64,000 nt of DNA from Streptomyces sp. I05A-00742 (GTDB lineage Bacteria > Actinomycetota > Actinomycetes > Streptomycetales > Streptomycetaceae): NCBI RefSeq assembly GCF_013055795.1, contig NZ_JABETO010000007.1, positions 19,147 through 83,146 of the forward strand, in the 5' to 3' direction. Each line of letters begins with the position of its first letter. The first letter of the stretch is position 1. The position numbers and the translations under genes are program-made. This document shows positions 1-7,820 of this stretch, piece after piece. Below the pieces are notes generated by a model. It saw nothing but the letters and a program-made list of their open reading frames with translations, ran no database searches and was not told the origin of the DNA.

Positions 1-409
1 AGGCCAGGTACTCCTCCGCCTCGACGGGGTCGAGCGGGAGGTCCGGCGGGGTCCGCAGGTCGCCCTCCGCCAGCCCGAACTCGTCGAGCATCGTGCGGAC
101 CAGGTCCAGGTGGAAGTCCTCGCCGGAGTGGCTGGCCGCCGCGAGGGCCAGCCGCTCGCCCGACAGGTCGAGGCCGGCCCGGAGGACGGCCACCGCCTGC
201 ATCGGCTTGTTGGCGGACCGCGGGAAGACGGGCGCCGCGGGGTCGCCGAACGCCAGCTCCACGCTGCCGTCCGCCGCCAGCACCACCAGCGAGCCGCGGT
301 GGTGGCCCTCGACGAAACCGGACCGGACGACCTCGGCGAGGACCGGGCGTATCGCGGCGTCGTCGTCCACCCGGGATATCGCGGGCGGGGAAGGGGTCGA
401 GGTGGTCAT
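1..409 (-). CDS. Asparaginase II family protein (partial, runs off left edge)
   Basis: The first 136 residues of an asparaginase of the bacterial type pfam06089, which hydrolyses L-asparagine to aspartate and ammonia. The family fingerprint is visible: RSGFVEGHHRGSLVVL, a VFPRSANKPMQA block, and AAASHSGE. The C-terminal part lies beyond position 1. The ATG at 409 has the Shine-Dalgarno-like GGAAGG eight bases upstream. The gene follows rsiG after only 39 bases on the same strand, so the two may share a transcript. Family assignment is secure; enzymatic activity is inferred. Confidence 0.85.
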   Translation of the reverse strand, partial: MTTSTPSPPAISRVDDDAAIRPVLAEVVRSGFVEGHHRGSLVVLAADGSVELAFGDPAAPVFPRSANKPMQAVAVLRAGLDLSGERLALAAASHSGEDFHLDLVRTMLDEFGLAEGDLRTPPDLPLDPVEAEEYLA

Positions 410-448
410 GGGCCGGGCCTTCCGGGGGCGGGGACCGCCCCCGGAATG

Positions 449-1105
449 TCACGGGAGCAGGTCGTCTACTTGCGCTTCTCCTTCACGGTACCTTCGCGCG
501 ATCTCCGCACCGCAATCGTCCGCCGTCCGCTGGAGCTGCCGGCGCCGCTCCGAGACGTGCCGCTCGTACGCCGCCAGCCGGCCCAGGCCCGCCCGCAGCT
601 CGGCGTCCGTGCGGGCCGTCAGGTCGGAGAGCCCCACCTCGCCGAGCATGTCCTCGGCCAGCCGCCGGTACTCCTCCGCGTGCGGCGTCCCCAGCGTCAC
701 ATGGCGGGCGGACGAGCGGTGGGCCGACGGGTCGTCCGTCAGGATCTCCGACAGCCGCTCCACCAGCAGCCGCCGGTCCGCCGCCGGGGTGTCCGGCGCC
801 GCCCGCCCCTCCAGCGCGGCCCGCAGGATGTCGATGCGGCCCTGGAGCAGCCGCCGCACATAGCTGAGGTCCGCCTCCTCCTGCCGGGCCTCCTTGCGCA
901 CCGCCCGCAGCTCCGCCAGGCGCAGCTCCCCGAGCTGCCGCACCGGTACGTCCGCCAGCCGCCCGGACCGCTGGCTCGGCGGCCTCGCGTGCAGACCTTC
1001 CACGGCGTCCCCGGCCTCCGATGCCTTCGCCTTGAGCGTCTCTAGCGTGGTGGGTGTCCTGAGCGTCTCAAGCCCCTTGAGGTGGTTCCCGGTCGGTGTG
1101 GTCAT
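449..1105 (-). CDS. rsiG: Anti-sigma factor RsiG (c-di-GMP-responsive partner of WhiG)
   Basis: A 218-residue soluble protein with a coiled-coil-rich middle. Residues 77-92 match exactly the E(X)3S(X)2R(X)3Q(X)3D motif (E77, S81, R84, Q88, D92) that binds cyclic-di-GMP in RsiG of Streptomyces venezuelae. In that species RsiG bound to c-di-GMP holds the sporulation sigma factor WhiG inactive; this is family knowledge. The ATG at 1105 is preceded by GGAG at a suitable distance. Much longer in-frame starts upstream would run through dtd and the intergenic repeat and were not used. The gene is divergent from dtd and lies 39 bases upstream of the asparaginase gene. Confidence 0.9.
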   Translation of the reverse strand: MTTPTGNHLKGLETLRTPTTLETLKAKASEAGDAVEGLHARPPSQRSGRLADVPVRQLGELRLAELRAVRKEARQEEADLSYVRRLLQGRIDILRAALEGRAAPDTPAADRRLLVERLSEILTDDPSAHRSSARHVTLGTPHAEEYRRLAEDMLGEVGLSDLTARTDAELRAGLGRLAAYERHVSERRRQLQRTADDCGAEIARRYREGEAQVDDLLP

Positions 1106-1252
1106 GCGGCTCCGTCCCCTCGCGCCGGGTGCGTACGGAACGCTGTGCCCGCATATCGCACCGCCTGCACGCATCGTGCCACTGTGCCCCGCCCGGCCGC
1201 AGGCCGTCTCCACCCGAACGGCCCTGAACGGGCGCCGTGCATCATGGACGCC

Positions 1253-1678
1253 ATGCGAGCTGTGGTGCAGAGGGTGAACGGGGCGAGCGTCCTCGTCGAC
1301 GGCCGGACCGTCGGCGAGATCGTCGGCGAAGGGCTGTGCGTGCTGGTCGGGGTGACCCATGACGACACTCCCGCGAAGGCGGCTCAGCTGGCGCGCAAGC
1401 TGTGGTCCTTGCGGGTGCTGGGGGATGAGAAGTCGTGTTCCGACGTGGGGGCGCCGTTGCTCGTGATCTCGCAGTTCACGCTTTACGGTGATGCGCGGAA
1501 GGGGCGGCGTCCCACTTGGAACGCGGCTGCTCCGGGCCGCGTGGCCGAGCCTTTGGTTGACGAGGTCGTCGCACGGCTGCGTGAGCTGGGGGCTCGGGTT
1601 GAGACAGGGGTGTTCGGGGCGGATATGAAGGTGTCGTTGACGAACGACGGGCCGTTCACGGTGCTGCTGGAGGTGTGA
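1253..1678 (+). CDS. dtd: D-aminoacyl-tRNA deacylase
   Basis: A 141-residue protein of normal family length that removes D-amino acids from mischarged tRNAs. The sequence begins MRAVVQRV and carries the SQFTLYGD block and the C-terminal [12 protein letters not shown] block that build the active site at the dimer interface. An ATG nine bases upstream (1244) is in frame and would add three residues; MRAVVQ is the usual family start. The gene is convergent with ygfZ and is followed directly by a large palindromic repeat. Confidence 0.93.
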   Translation: MRAVVQRVNGASVLVDGRTVGEIVGEGLCVLVGVTHDDTPAKAAQLARKLWSLRVLGDEKSCSDVGAPLLVISQFTLYGDARKGRRPTWNAAAPGRVAEPLVDEVVARLRELGARVETGVFGADMKVSLTNDGPFTVLLEV

Positions 1679-1901
1679 GGGGCCCCGGTCCCTCCCTTTC
1701 ACCGTTTCTGCGGGGAAGACCCCGCGCCCCCGGGTGAGCGCGCCTGCGGCGCGCGTCCTCAAACGCCGGACGGGCTGAAGTGTGCGCCCGGGCGCGAAAT
1801 CCAGCCCGTCCGGCGTTTGAGGACCTCGCGGCGAAGCCGCGATGCCGGGGGCCGGGGCAGAGCCCCGGGAAACGGTGAAAGGGCGGGACCGGGGCACCCC
1901 C
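1679..1901. repeat. Intergenic nested inverted repeat, copy A (complete)
   Basis: Starts at the dtd stop codon and fills the gap to the convergent ygfZ. The inner arms are CTCAAACGCCGGACGGGCT and AGCCCGTCCGGCGTTTGAG. The outer arms are CCTTTCACCGTTTC and GAAACGGTGAAAGG, flanked by CCCCGGTCCC-type ends. The centre contains GCGCCCGGGCGC. This is the most complete of five related copies (others near 9.7, 16.5, 43.6 and 61.4 kb). It could fold as a large bidirectional terminator. Confidence 0.85.
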
Positions 1902-2882
1902 CTACGGCTCGACCACAACCTCCTGCGCCGCAGCCGTCCCCTCACCCACAACCAACGCCGCATCCACCGGAACATTCCGCTTCACGAGCGCCAAAGCGAT
2001 CGGCCCGAGCTCATGGTGGCGCACCGCCGTAGTGACAAACCCGAGCTGCCGCCCCTCCGCTCCATCCGCGGCCAGCCGGACGGCGGAGCCGTGCCCGGGC
2101 AGATGCACCTCACTGCCGTCGAGGTGCAGGAAAACGAGCCGCCGCGGCGGCTTCCCAAGATTCTGGACGCGAGCGACGGTCTCCTGCCCCCGATAGCACC
2201 CCTTCTGCAGATGGACGGCGGAGCCGATGAGGCCGAGCTCGTGGGGGATCGTCCGGTGGTCGGTCTCGAGGCCGAGCCGGGGGCGGTGGGCCTCGACGCG
2301 GAGGGCTTCGAGGGCGAGGACGCCGGCGGCGGGGCCGTGGTCGGCGGCGAAGGAGTCGAGGTGCTCACGGGGGAGGAAGAGGTCACGGCCGTGGGGGGTC
2401 TCGCGGACGACGACACCGTCGGGGACGCCGGCGATCGAGCCGGCGGGCAGATGGACGACGGCGAGGTCGTCGGTGCGGTCGGCGACCTCGACCCGGTAGA
2501 AGAACTTCATGCTCTCCAGGTAGGCGATGAGCGCCTCCTGGGTGCCGGGCTCGACGTGGGCCCAGACGGTCTCCCCGTCGTCGACGAGGGAGAGGGCGTG
2601 CTCGATGTGGCCGTTGGCGGTGAGGATCAGCGCCTCGGTGGCCCGGCCGGGCGGCAGGTCACTGACGTGCTGGGTGAGGAGCAGGTGCAGCCAGCTCAGC
2701 CGGTCGGGACCGGAGACGGCGACCACCCCGCGGTGCGAGAGGTCGACGAAGCCGGACCCGTCGGCGAGCGCGCGCTGCTCACGGAACGGGTCGCCGTAGT
2801 GGGCGGCGACGCCCTCGTCCGGGCCCTCGGCGGGCACGGCGCCGGGCAGCGACAACAGAGGGCTCTTCGATCGACGCAGCAT
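1902..2882 (-). CDS. ygfZ: YgfZ/GcvT-domain folate-binding protein
   Basis: A 326-residue homologue of YgfZ, a tetrahydrofolate-dependent protein that supports the assembly or repair of iron-sulfur enzymes. The diagnostic motif KGCYRGQE, with its functional cysteine, is at residues 227-234. The N-terminal GcvT-like fold includes DLSHRGVVAVSGPDR. The ATG at 2882 lies 6 bases after a TAGGCT box placed across the nur stop codon. The gene can therefore be transcribed from its own leaderless promoter, although it also follows nur by only 9 bases. It converges on dtd. Confidence 0.9.
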   Translation of the reverse strand: MLRRSKSPLLSLPGAVPAEGPDEGVAAHYGDPFREQRALADGSGFVDLSHRGVVAVSGPDRLSWLHLLLTQHVSDLPPGRATEALILTANGHIEHALSLVDDGETVWAHVEPGTQEALIAYLESMKFFYRVEVADRTDDLAVVHLPAGSIAGVPDGVVVRETPHGRDLFLPREHLDSFAADHGPAAGVLALEALRVEAHRPRLGLETDHRTIPHELGLIGSAVHLQKGCYRGQETVARVQNLGKPPRRLVFLHLDGSEVHLPGHGSAVRLAADGAEGRQLGFVTTAVRHHELGPIALALVKRNVPVDAALVVGEGTAAAQEVVVEP

Positions 2883-2888
2883 GCGCCC

Positions 2889-2894
2889 AGCCTA
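2889..2894 (-). promoter_or_regulatory. -10 box TAGGCT of ygfZ, overlapping the nur stop codon
   Basis: TAGGCT, then six bases, then the ATG at 2882. No Shine-Dalgarno sequence fits between them, so a leaderless start is likely. The box shares bases with the end of nur. Confidence 0.65.
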
Positions 2895-3329
2895 CGACTC
2901 GTCCGGAGCCTTCCCGGAGGCGCAGGAGCCGCACCGGCCGAAGATCGCGAAGTGCTTCATGTCGGTGTCGAAGGCGAACTCCTCACGCAGCCGCGCGGTG
3001 AACTCCGCGGCCACGGAGAGGTCCGCCTCGATCACTCCGGTGCAGTCCCGGCAGACGAGGTGTATGTGGTGGTGCCGGTCCGCGAGGTGGTACGTGGGAG
3101 CGCCGTGGCCGAGATGGGCGTGGCTGACCAGGCCCAGCTCCTCCAGCAGCTCCAGCGTCCGGTAGACGGTGGAGATGTTGATCCCGCCCGCGGTCCTGCG
3201 GACCTCGGTGAGGATGTCGTCCGGCGTCGCGTGCTCCAGCCGGTCCACCGCCTCCAGCACCAGCTGGCGCTGCGGGGTCAGCCGGTAGCCGCGCCTGCGG
3301 AGATCGCTCTGCCAGTCGGTGTCCACCAC
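2892..3329 (-). CDS. nur: Nickel-responsive Fur-family regulator Nur
   Basis: A 145-residue Fur-family repressor. The metal ligands known from the S. coelicolor Nur structure are all in place: H33, H86, H88, H90 (M-site) and H70, H72, H126 (Ni-site), together with C93/C96 and a second CxxC near the C-terminus. The whole sequence resembles S. coelicolor Nur (SCO4179) as I remember it, and differs from Zur. Nur represses nickel uptake and sodF and affects sodN when nickel is present. The GTG at 3329 gives MVDTDW, the expected N-terminus, 6 bases after TAGACT. It lies 19 bases downstream of btuF, so readthrough from the B12-regulated operon is possible. Confidence 0.9.
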   Translation of the reverse strand: MVDTDWQSDLRRRGYRLTPQRQLVLEAVDRLEHATPDDILTEVRRTAGGINISTVYRTLELLEELGLVSHAHLGHGAPTYHLADRHHHIHLVCRDCTGVIEADLSVAAEFTARLREEFAFDTDMKHFAIFGRCGSCASGKAPDES

Positions 3330-3335
3330 GCTTCC

Positions 3336-3341
3336 AGTCTA
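3336..3341 (-). promoter_or_regulatory. -10 box TAGACT of nur
   Basis: TAGACT, then GGAAGC (six bases), then the GTG at 3329. It sits in the 19-base gap after btuF and would give nur an independent leaderless transcript. No clear -35 hexamer. Confidence 0.65.
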
Positions 3342-3348
3342 GGCAGCG

Positions 3349-4371
3349 TCAGCCCTCCCGTACGCCCTTCAGGTAACCGGCGAGTGCCGCGATCGCCGCC
3401 GGGTTGCGCGGGCTCTCGACGAGGTCCACGTAGTCGAGGACGAAGACGCGCTTGTTCTTGATCGCGGGCACGTCGGCGAGCGGCGGGTAGGAGAGCAGGA
3501 ACTTCTTCTTCTCCTCCGCGGTGACGTCACCGTAGTTGTTGATCACGATGACGTCGGGCTGCCGGTCCACGACGGTCTCCCAGCCGACCGTGGTCCAGGT
3601 GTCCTTCAGGTCGGCCATCACATGGTCGCCGCCGGCCTTGGTGATGATGTCGTGCGGCCCGGCGTAGGCGCCCGAGGTCACCGGCTTGTCGCGGCCGTCG
3701 TCGTAGAGGAACACCTTGGGGCGCTTGCCGCCGGCGGGGATGCCGGCCTGCGCGTCGGCGACCTGCTTCTTGAAGTCCGCGACGAGCTTCGCCGCCCGGT
3801 CCTCGACGTCGAAGATCTTCCCGAGGGTGGTGAGGTCGGTGTACAGCGCCTCCAGCGGCGGCATCACGCCCCGCTGCTTGCCGCTGCCGCTGCGGCAGGA
3901 CTCGGTGAGCACGTACGAGCCGATGCCCAGCTTCTTCAGCCCGGCGGGCGTGAAGCCGTCGCCCTCGCCGAAGCCGTAGTTCCAGCCCGCGAAGACGAGG
4001 TCGGCCTTGGCGTCGAGGACCATCTCCTTGTTGATCTGCTTCTTCGACAGCCACTTGACCTTGTCGTAGCCGCCCTTCCAGGGCACGTCGTCGCGGCTCC
4101 CCTTGTAGTCGGGCGCCACATAGCCCGCCATGTGCTTCTCCAGCCCCAGGGCGAACATGATCTCGGCGATGCCCACGTCGTTGGTGACCACGCGCTGCGG
4201 GGCCTTGTCGTACGTGGTCTTCACCCCGCAGTTCTCGATCGTGACGGGGTAGTGGCCGCCGGAGGCCTTGGACGCCTCGGCGGGCTTGTCGTCGCTCACC
4301 TTCGCGCCGCAGCCCGCGAGGGCGACGGCGGTGAGCAGGGCGACGGCGGTACGGGTGATGCGGGAGGTCAT
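3349..4371 (-). CDS. btuF: Cobalamin-type ABC transporter substrate-binding lipoprotein
   Basis: A 340-residue FecB/BtuF-type binding protein. The signal peptide ends in the lipobox LAGC (Cys21), so it should be a membrane-anchored lipoprotein. The two-lobed domain starts with TIENCGVKTTYDKAPQRVV, as in siderophore and B12 binding proteins. The ATG at 4371 has GAGGA five bases upstream. An alternative ATG at 4383 overlaps the btuD stop codon and would add four residues. It is the third gene of a btuC-btuD-btuF unit. The substrate is assigned from the cobalamin riboswitch in front of the operon, not from the protein itself, so a corrinoid is likely but untested. Confidence 0.75.
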   Translation of the reverse strand: MTSRITRTAVALLTAVALAGCGAKVSDDKPAEASKASGGHYPVTIENCGVKTTYDKAPQRVVTNDVGIAEIMFALGLEKHMAGYVAPDYKGSRDDVPWKGGYDKVKWLSKKQINKEMVLDAKADLVFAGWNYGFGEGDGFTPAGLKKLGIGSYVLTESCRSGSGKQRGVMPPLEALYTDLTTLGKIFDVEDRAAKLVADFKKQVADAQAGIPAGGKRPKVFLYDDGRDKPVTSGAYAGPHDIITKAGGDHVMADLKDTWTTVGWETVVDRQPDVIVINNYGDVTAEEKKKFLLSYPPLADVPAIKNKRVFVLDYVDLVESPRNPAAIAALAGYLKGVREG

Positions 4372-4379
4372 GGGAGTCC

Positions 4380-5150
4380 TCATCGGGGCAGGCGGTCGAA
4401 GAGCAGTTGCGGTAGGCCGGACTCGGGGTGCGGCACCCGGTGCGCCCGGACGCCGAAGACGTCGGCGAGGAGGCCGGGCGTCAGCACCTCGTCGGGCGGC
4501 CCGGAGGCGACGATCCGGCCGCCCGCGAGGACGTACAGCACGTCGCAGTGGGTCGCGGCGAGGTTGAGGTCGTGCAGCGCGGCCAGCACGGTGAGCCCGG
4601 ACTCCCGTACCAGCGCCAGGACTTCGAGTTGCTGGCTGATGTCCAGATGGTTGGTCGGCTCGTCCAGGACGAGGATCTTCGGCCGCTGGGCCAGGGCGCG
4701 GGCTATCAGCACCCGCTGCTTCTCACCGCCGGAGAGGGTCAGGAAGCCCCGCTCGGCGAGGTGCCCGGCGCCGACCCGCTCCAGGGCCGCCGTGCAGACC
4801 TCCGTGTCCTCGCGGCTCGTCCGCCCGGCCGCCCGCTGGTGCGGCAGCCGGCCCATCGCGACGACCTCGCCGACCGTGAAGTCGAACTCGCTGCCCGACT
4901 CCTGCGGCAGCGCCGCCAGCCGCCTCGCCCCTTCGCGGGCGCTCAGGCCGTGCAGGTCGTCGCCGTCGAGCAGCACCCGGCCGTGGGTCGGCCGCAGCGC
5001 CCGGTAGACGCACCGCAGCAGGCTGGACTTCCCGCTGCCGTTGGGACCGACGATCCCGACGAACTCCCCGCTGCCGGCCCGCAGTTCCACGTCCCGGACG
5101 AGCCGGGCGCCCGGGACCTCGACCGACAGGTCCTCGATGTCCACCCTCAT
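4380..5150 (-). CDS. btuD: Cobalamin-type ABC transporter ATPase
   Basis: A 256-residue ATPase of the FecE/BtuD type. It has Walker A GPNGSGKS (35-42), the signature LSGGE (139-143), Walker B ILVLDE (159-164) and a switch histidine in ALHDLNL. The ATG overlaps the btuC stop codon by one base (TGATG). The stop codon overlaps an alternative btuF start, so the three genes are translationally coupled. It powers uptake of the metal-chelate substrate bound by the lipoprotein. Confidence 0.85.
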   Translation of the reverse strand: MRVDIEDLSVEVPGARLVRDVELRAGSGEFVGIVGPNGSGKSSLLRCVYRALRPTHGRVLLDGDDLHGLSAREGARRLAALPQESGSEFDFTVGEVVAMGRLPHQRAAGRTSREDTEVCTAALERVGAGHLAERGFLTLSGGEKQRVLIARALAQRPKILVLDEPTNHLDISQQLEVLALVRESGLTVLAALHDLNLAATHCDVLYVLAGGRIVASGPPDEVLTPGLLADVFGVRAHRVPHPESGLPQLLFDRLPR

Positions 5151-6229
5151 CAGGCACCTCCGAAGCTGTAGCCGCGGCGGCGCATCAGCAGCACGAAACA
5201 CGGCACGCCGATCAGCGCCGTGATCACCCCGACCGGCAGTTCGACGGGGGCCAGCAGCAGCCGCGAGACGACGTCCACCCACACCAGCAGCACCGCGCCC
5301 AGCAGCGGCGCGACGGCCAGCACCCGGCGGTGGTCGGCGCCGACCAGCATCCGGGTGGCGTGCGGGACCATCAGCCCGACGAAGCCGATGGCGCCGCTGA
5401 CGGCCACGACGGCCCCCGTGACGGCCGCCACGACGACGAACAGCACCCGGCGCCGCCGCTCGGGGTCGACGCCGAGCGCGGACGACGTCTCGTCGCCCAT
5501 GGCCAGGACGTTCAGCCCGCGCGCCGACCACAGCAGATAGCCGAGCCCGCACAGCACGGCGCCCGCGGCGAGCGGCACGGACTGCCAGCTGGCGCCGCCC
5601 AGGCTGCCCAGCAGCCACATCATCGCCGAGCGGGCGGCGTCGCCGCGGTCCGCGCTGAAGACCATCAGCGTGGTGATCGCGGAGAAGCCGTAGTACATGG
5701 CCGTGCCGACGAGGACGAGCCGCAGCGGCGTCAATCCGTTCGCGGTGCGGGCCGCCGCGTAGACCAGGGCCATCGAGGCCAGCGCCGAGACGAACGCGGC
5801 GCTGGACAGCGCCCAGACGCCGAGCGAGCCGAGCACGCCGAAGAGCAGCACCGCGTTGGCGCCGACGGCCGCGCCGGAGGAGATGCCGAGTACGAACGGG
5901 TCGGCGAGGGCGTTGCGGACCAGCGCCTGGGTGGCCACGCCGACGGCGGACAGCCCGGCGCCGACCACGGCCGCCAGCAGGGCGCGCGGGAAGCGCAGCT
6001 CCCAGACGATGGTGTAGGCCGCGATCTCGTCCCGGTCGATCCCGCCGCCCGTCAGCCCCGCCGCCAGGTAGCGGAGCGCGTCGCCCCAGCCGATGCCGGA
6101 GGAGCCGAGGGCGACGCAGCAGAGGAGGGAGCCGAGCAGGGCGACGCCCAGCCCGGCGAGCAGGGGTGGCAGCGGGAGCCGCCGCGACGGTGCGGTCGTG
6201 CCGGGTGGAGCCTGAGCGGTGATCGCCAA
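5150..6229 (-). CDS. btuC: Cobalamin-type ABC transporter permease (FecCD family)
   Basis: A 359-residue integral membrane protein with about nine to ten hydrophobic helices. It shows FecCD family blocks such as WELRFPRALLAAVVGAGL, RNALADPFVLGISSGAA and AIGFVGLMVPHATRMLVG. The start chosen is TTG at 6229, eight bases after GAGG and immediately past the riboswitch. Longer in-frame starts would lie inside the riboswitch region. It is the first gene of the btuCDF unit and its expression should fall when cobalamin is plentiful. Confidence 0.83.
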   Translation of the reverse strand: MAITAQAPPGTTAPSRRLPLPPLLAGLGVALLGSLLCCVALGSSGIGWGDALRYLAAGLTGGGIDRDEIAAYTIVWELRFPRALLAAVVGAGLSAVGVATQALVRNALADPFVLGISSGAAVGANAVLLFGVLGSLGVWALSSAAFVSALASMALVYAAARTANGLTPLRLVLVGTAMYYGFSAITTLMVFSADRGDAARSAMMWLLGSLGGASWQSVPLAAGAVLCGLGYLLWSARGLNVLAMGDETSSALGVDPERRRRVLFVVVAAVTGAVVAVSGAIGFVGLMVPHATRMLVGADHRRVLAVAPLLGAVLLVWVDVVSRLLLAPVELPVGVITALIGVPCFVLLMRRRGYSFGGA

Positions 6230-6280
6230 GGGGTACGCCTCGCGTCGGGCCGTGGGCCCGGGCGGATGTGCCCGCAGGAG

Positions 6281-6440
6281 CCCCGCCGCGACCGCGGGGG
6301 GCCTCCCCTCGCAGACCACGGCGAGTTGTCAGGAGCTGACACCGCCGCGGGCGATCGGGCTCGCAGAACGGTGTTCTGCTTTACCGTTGCGGGTCAGCGC
6401 CGGGATGTGACCGGACTTCCCCCGCGGGGCGCTGGGTGAG
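6281..6440 (-). promoter_or_regulatory. Cobalamin riboswitch with downstream GC-rich hairpin
   Basis: On the minus strand the leader reads GGGGGAAGTCCGGT, then GCTGACCCGCAACGGTAA, a hairpin GCAGAAC-ACC-GTTCTGC, and GAGCCCGATCGCC. This matches the conserved core of B12 riboswitches (Rfam Cobalamin family), particularly the shorter actinobacterial forms. The core spans about 6340-6430. A ten-base-pair GC hairpin with one bulge at 6281-6303 follows and is the likely expression platform. The btuC start lies about 50 bases further on. Riboswitch identity was read by eye, without a covariance search. Confidence 0.88.
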
Positions 6441-6448
6441 CGGCCGGG

Positions 6449-7054
6449 TTACGGCTGCTCGGGGTTGTACGGGGTGCCGTCCGGGCGGAAGAACGAGACG
6501 CCGTCCGGGAGGTCGTCCGGCAGGTTCCGGGCCCACTCCTCCAGGCCCGCCACGTCGGCGGTCTTCTTCAGCTGCGCCGACATGTACGGCCGCAGCGGCA
6601 CCTCGGGGGTGGCCTTCTCGCCGACCCACATCAGGTCGCCCTTGACGTACCCGTAGAGGCGCTTGCCGCCGGAGTACGGGCCGGACGCGGCGGTCCGCGC
6701 GACCGCGTCCGTGACGATGTCGATCTGCGGCTTCTTGTCGGCGAGCTCGCCGTACCAGACCTCGACGACGCCCTGGTCGCGGATCATGACGACCTCGATC
6801 TTGCGGTCCTTGTCGATCCGCCAGTAGCCGCTCTCGGTCTCCAGCGGGCGGACCTTGTTGCCCTCGGCGTCGAGCACCCAGCTGTGCGAGACGTACTCCA
6901 GGAAGTCCCGGCCGTCGTGCGTGAAGGTGACTTCCTGCCCGAAGTTGCACTTCTCGGAACCGGGGAAGTCGGCGACACCCGCCCCCTCCCACTTGCCGAG
7001 GAGGAAGACGAGGGGCACGAGGTCCCGGTGGAGGTCGGAGGGAATCTCGATCAT
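6449..7054 (-). CDS. FABP/nitrobindin-like beta-barrel protein
   Basis: A 201-residue protein of the actinobacterial FABP-family (nitrobindin-like, former DUF1794) group, expected to fold as a ten-stranded beta barrel. The N-terminal GxWxGxG motif is present (GKWEGAG, residues 20-26). In classical nitrobindins a histidine near the C-terminus binds heme. Here the only histidines I see are near residues 9, 46 and 58, and none is C-terminal. Heme binding is therefore uncertain, and a lipid or other hydrophobic ligand is possible. The ATG at 7054 was used; the Shine-Dalgarno signal is weak. Confidence 0.78.
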   Translation of the reverse strand: MIEIPSDLHRDLVPLVFLLGKWEGAGVADFPGSEKCNFGQEVTFTHDGRDFLEYVSHSWVLDAEGNKVRPLETESGYWRIDKDRKIEVVMIRDQGVVEVWYGELADKKPQIDIVTDAVARTAASGPYSGGKRLYGYVKGDLMWVGEKATPEVPLRPYMSAQLKKTADVAGLEEWARNLPDDLPDGVSFFRPDGTPYNPEQP

Positions 7055-7095
7055 GGGATCAGCTCAGACGATCTGTAGGGGCGGACAAGGAGGGG

Positions 7096-7197
7096 TCAGC
7101 GCTGGCCCTGGTACAGCTTCTTCCAGGTCAGCCCGGCGAAAGCGAGAACGCCGACGGCGACCAGGATCAGCAGGGTGGTGAAGACTGCCTCAAGCAC
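7096..7197 (-). CDS. 33-residue single-helix membrane peptide
   Basis: A short gene reading MLEAVFTTLLILVAVGVLAF and ending with the basic WKKLYQGQR. One hydrophobic helix spans about residues 5-25 and is followed by a positively charged tail, so it should be a small inner-membrane protein. The GTG at 7197 is preceded by GAGGAG seven bases away, a strong ribosome-binding site that supports translation. It is upstream of the nitrobindin-like gene on the same strand, 41 bases apart, and divergent from the DsrE gene. No function is recognised. Confidence 0.7.
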   Translation of the reverse strand: MLEAVFTTLLILVAVGVLAFAGLTWKKLYQGQR

Positions 7198-7322
7198 GAG
7201 CGCGCTCCTCGGTCGGAGTGAGGGTGTGTACGGACCGCGGCCGAGTCTAGTCGGCCCCGTGCGGATCGGCGGTGTGAGGTGGTACGGCCCTCCGGGCCGG
7301 GCGCCCGGCCCGTCGCCCGGCC

Positions 7323-7328
7323 TAGAGT
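7323..7328 (+). promoter_or_regulatory. -10 box TAGAGT of the DsrE gene
   Basis: TAGAGT, six bases (GATCCC), then the ATG at 7335; leaderless arrangement. Confidence 0.6.
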
Positions 7329-7334
7329 GATCCC

Positions 7335-7700
7335 ATGCGGAAGAAGCTCGTGATCAAGGTGACGGCGGGCGCGGACGCGCCCGAGCGGTGCTCGCAGGCG
7401 TTCACGGTGGCGGCCGTCGCCGTCGCGAGCGGCGTCGAGGTCTCGCTGTGGCTGACGGGGGAGTCGTCGTGGTTCGCGCTCCCGGGCCGCGCGGCGGAGT
7501 TCGAGCTGCCGCACGCGGCACCGCTGCCCGAGCTGATCGACGGCATCCGGGCCGGCGGCGGGATGATCACCGTCTGCACCCAGTGCGCGGCGCGGCGGGA
7601 CATCGAGGAGAAGGACCTGATCGAGGGCGCGCGCATCGCCGGCGCCCAGGTGTTCGTCGGCGAGGCCATGGCCGACGGGGTGCAGGCGCTCGTCTACTGA
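7335..7700 (+). CDS. DsrE-family protein
   Basis: A 121-residue small alpha/beta protein of the DsrE/DsrF-like family, a fold used in sulfur relay and in proteins of unknown role. It starts MRKKLVIKVTAGADAPERCS and contains a possible redox cysteine pair in TVCTQCAARR. The length is usual for a single DsrE domain. The gene stands alone and is followed by a tandem octamer array. Proximity to the sseA sulfur unit 1 kb away is suggestive only. Confidence 0.8.
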   Translation: MRKKLVIKVTAGADAPERCSQAFTVAAVAVASGVEVSLWLTGESSWFALPGRAAEFELPHAAPLPELIDGIRAGGGMITVCTQCAARRDIEEKDLIEGARIAGAQVFVGEAMADGVQALVY

Positions 7701-7712
7701 CCGGGTGATCTT

Positions 7713-7792
7713 GGCCGGGTGGCCGGGTGGCCGGGTGGCCGGGTGGCCGGGTGACCGGGTGACCGGGTGACCGGGTGACCGGGTGACCGGGT
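7713..7792. repeat. Tandem octamer array GRCCGGGT x10
   Basis: Ten perfect head-to-tail copies: five GGCCGGGT followed by five GACCGGGT. A degenerate eleventh copy ends near 7800. One isolated unit lies just before it at the DsrE stop codon. The array is noncoding, between convergent genes. Confidence 0.95.
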
Positions 7793-7820
7793 GGCCGGGG
7801 GCCGGGGCGTCGGGGAGCCG

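Noticed and set aside
7713..7800. CRISPR array
   Set aside because: The unit is eight bases with no spacers; it is a simple tandem repeat.
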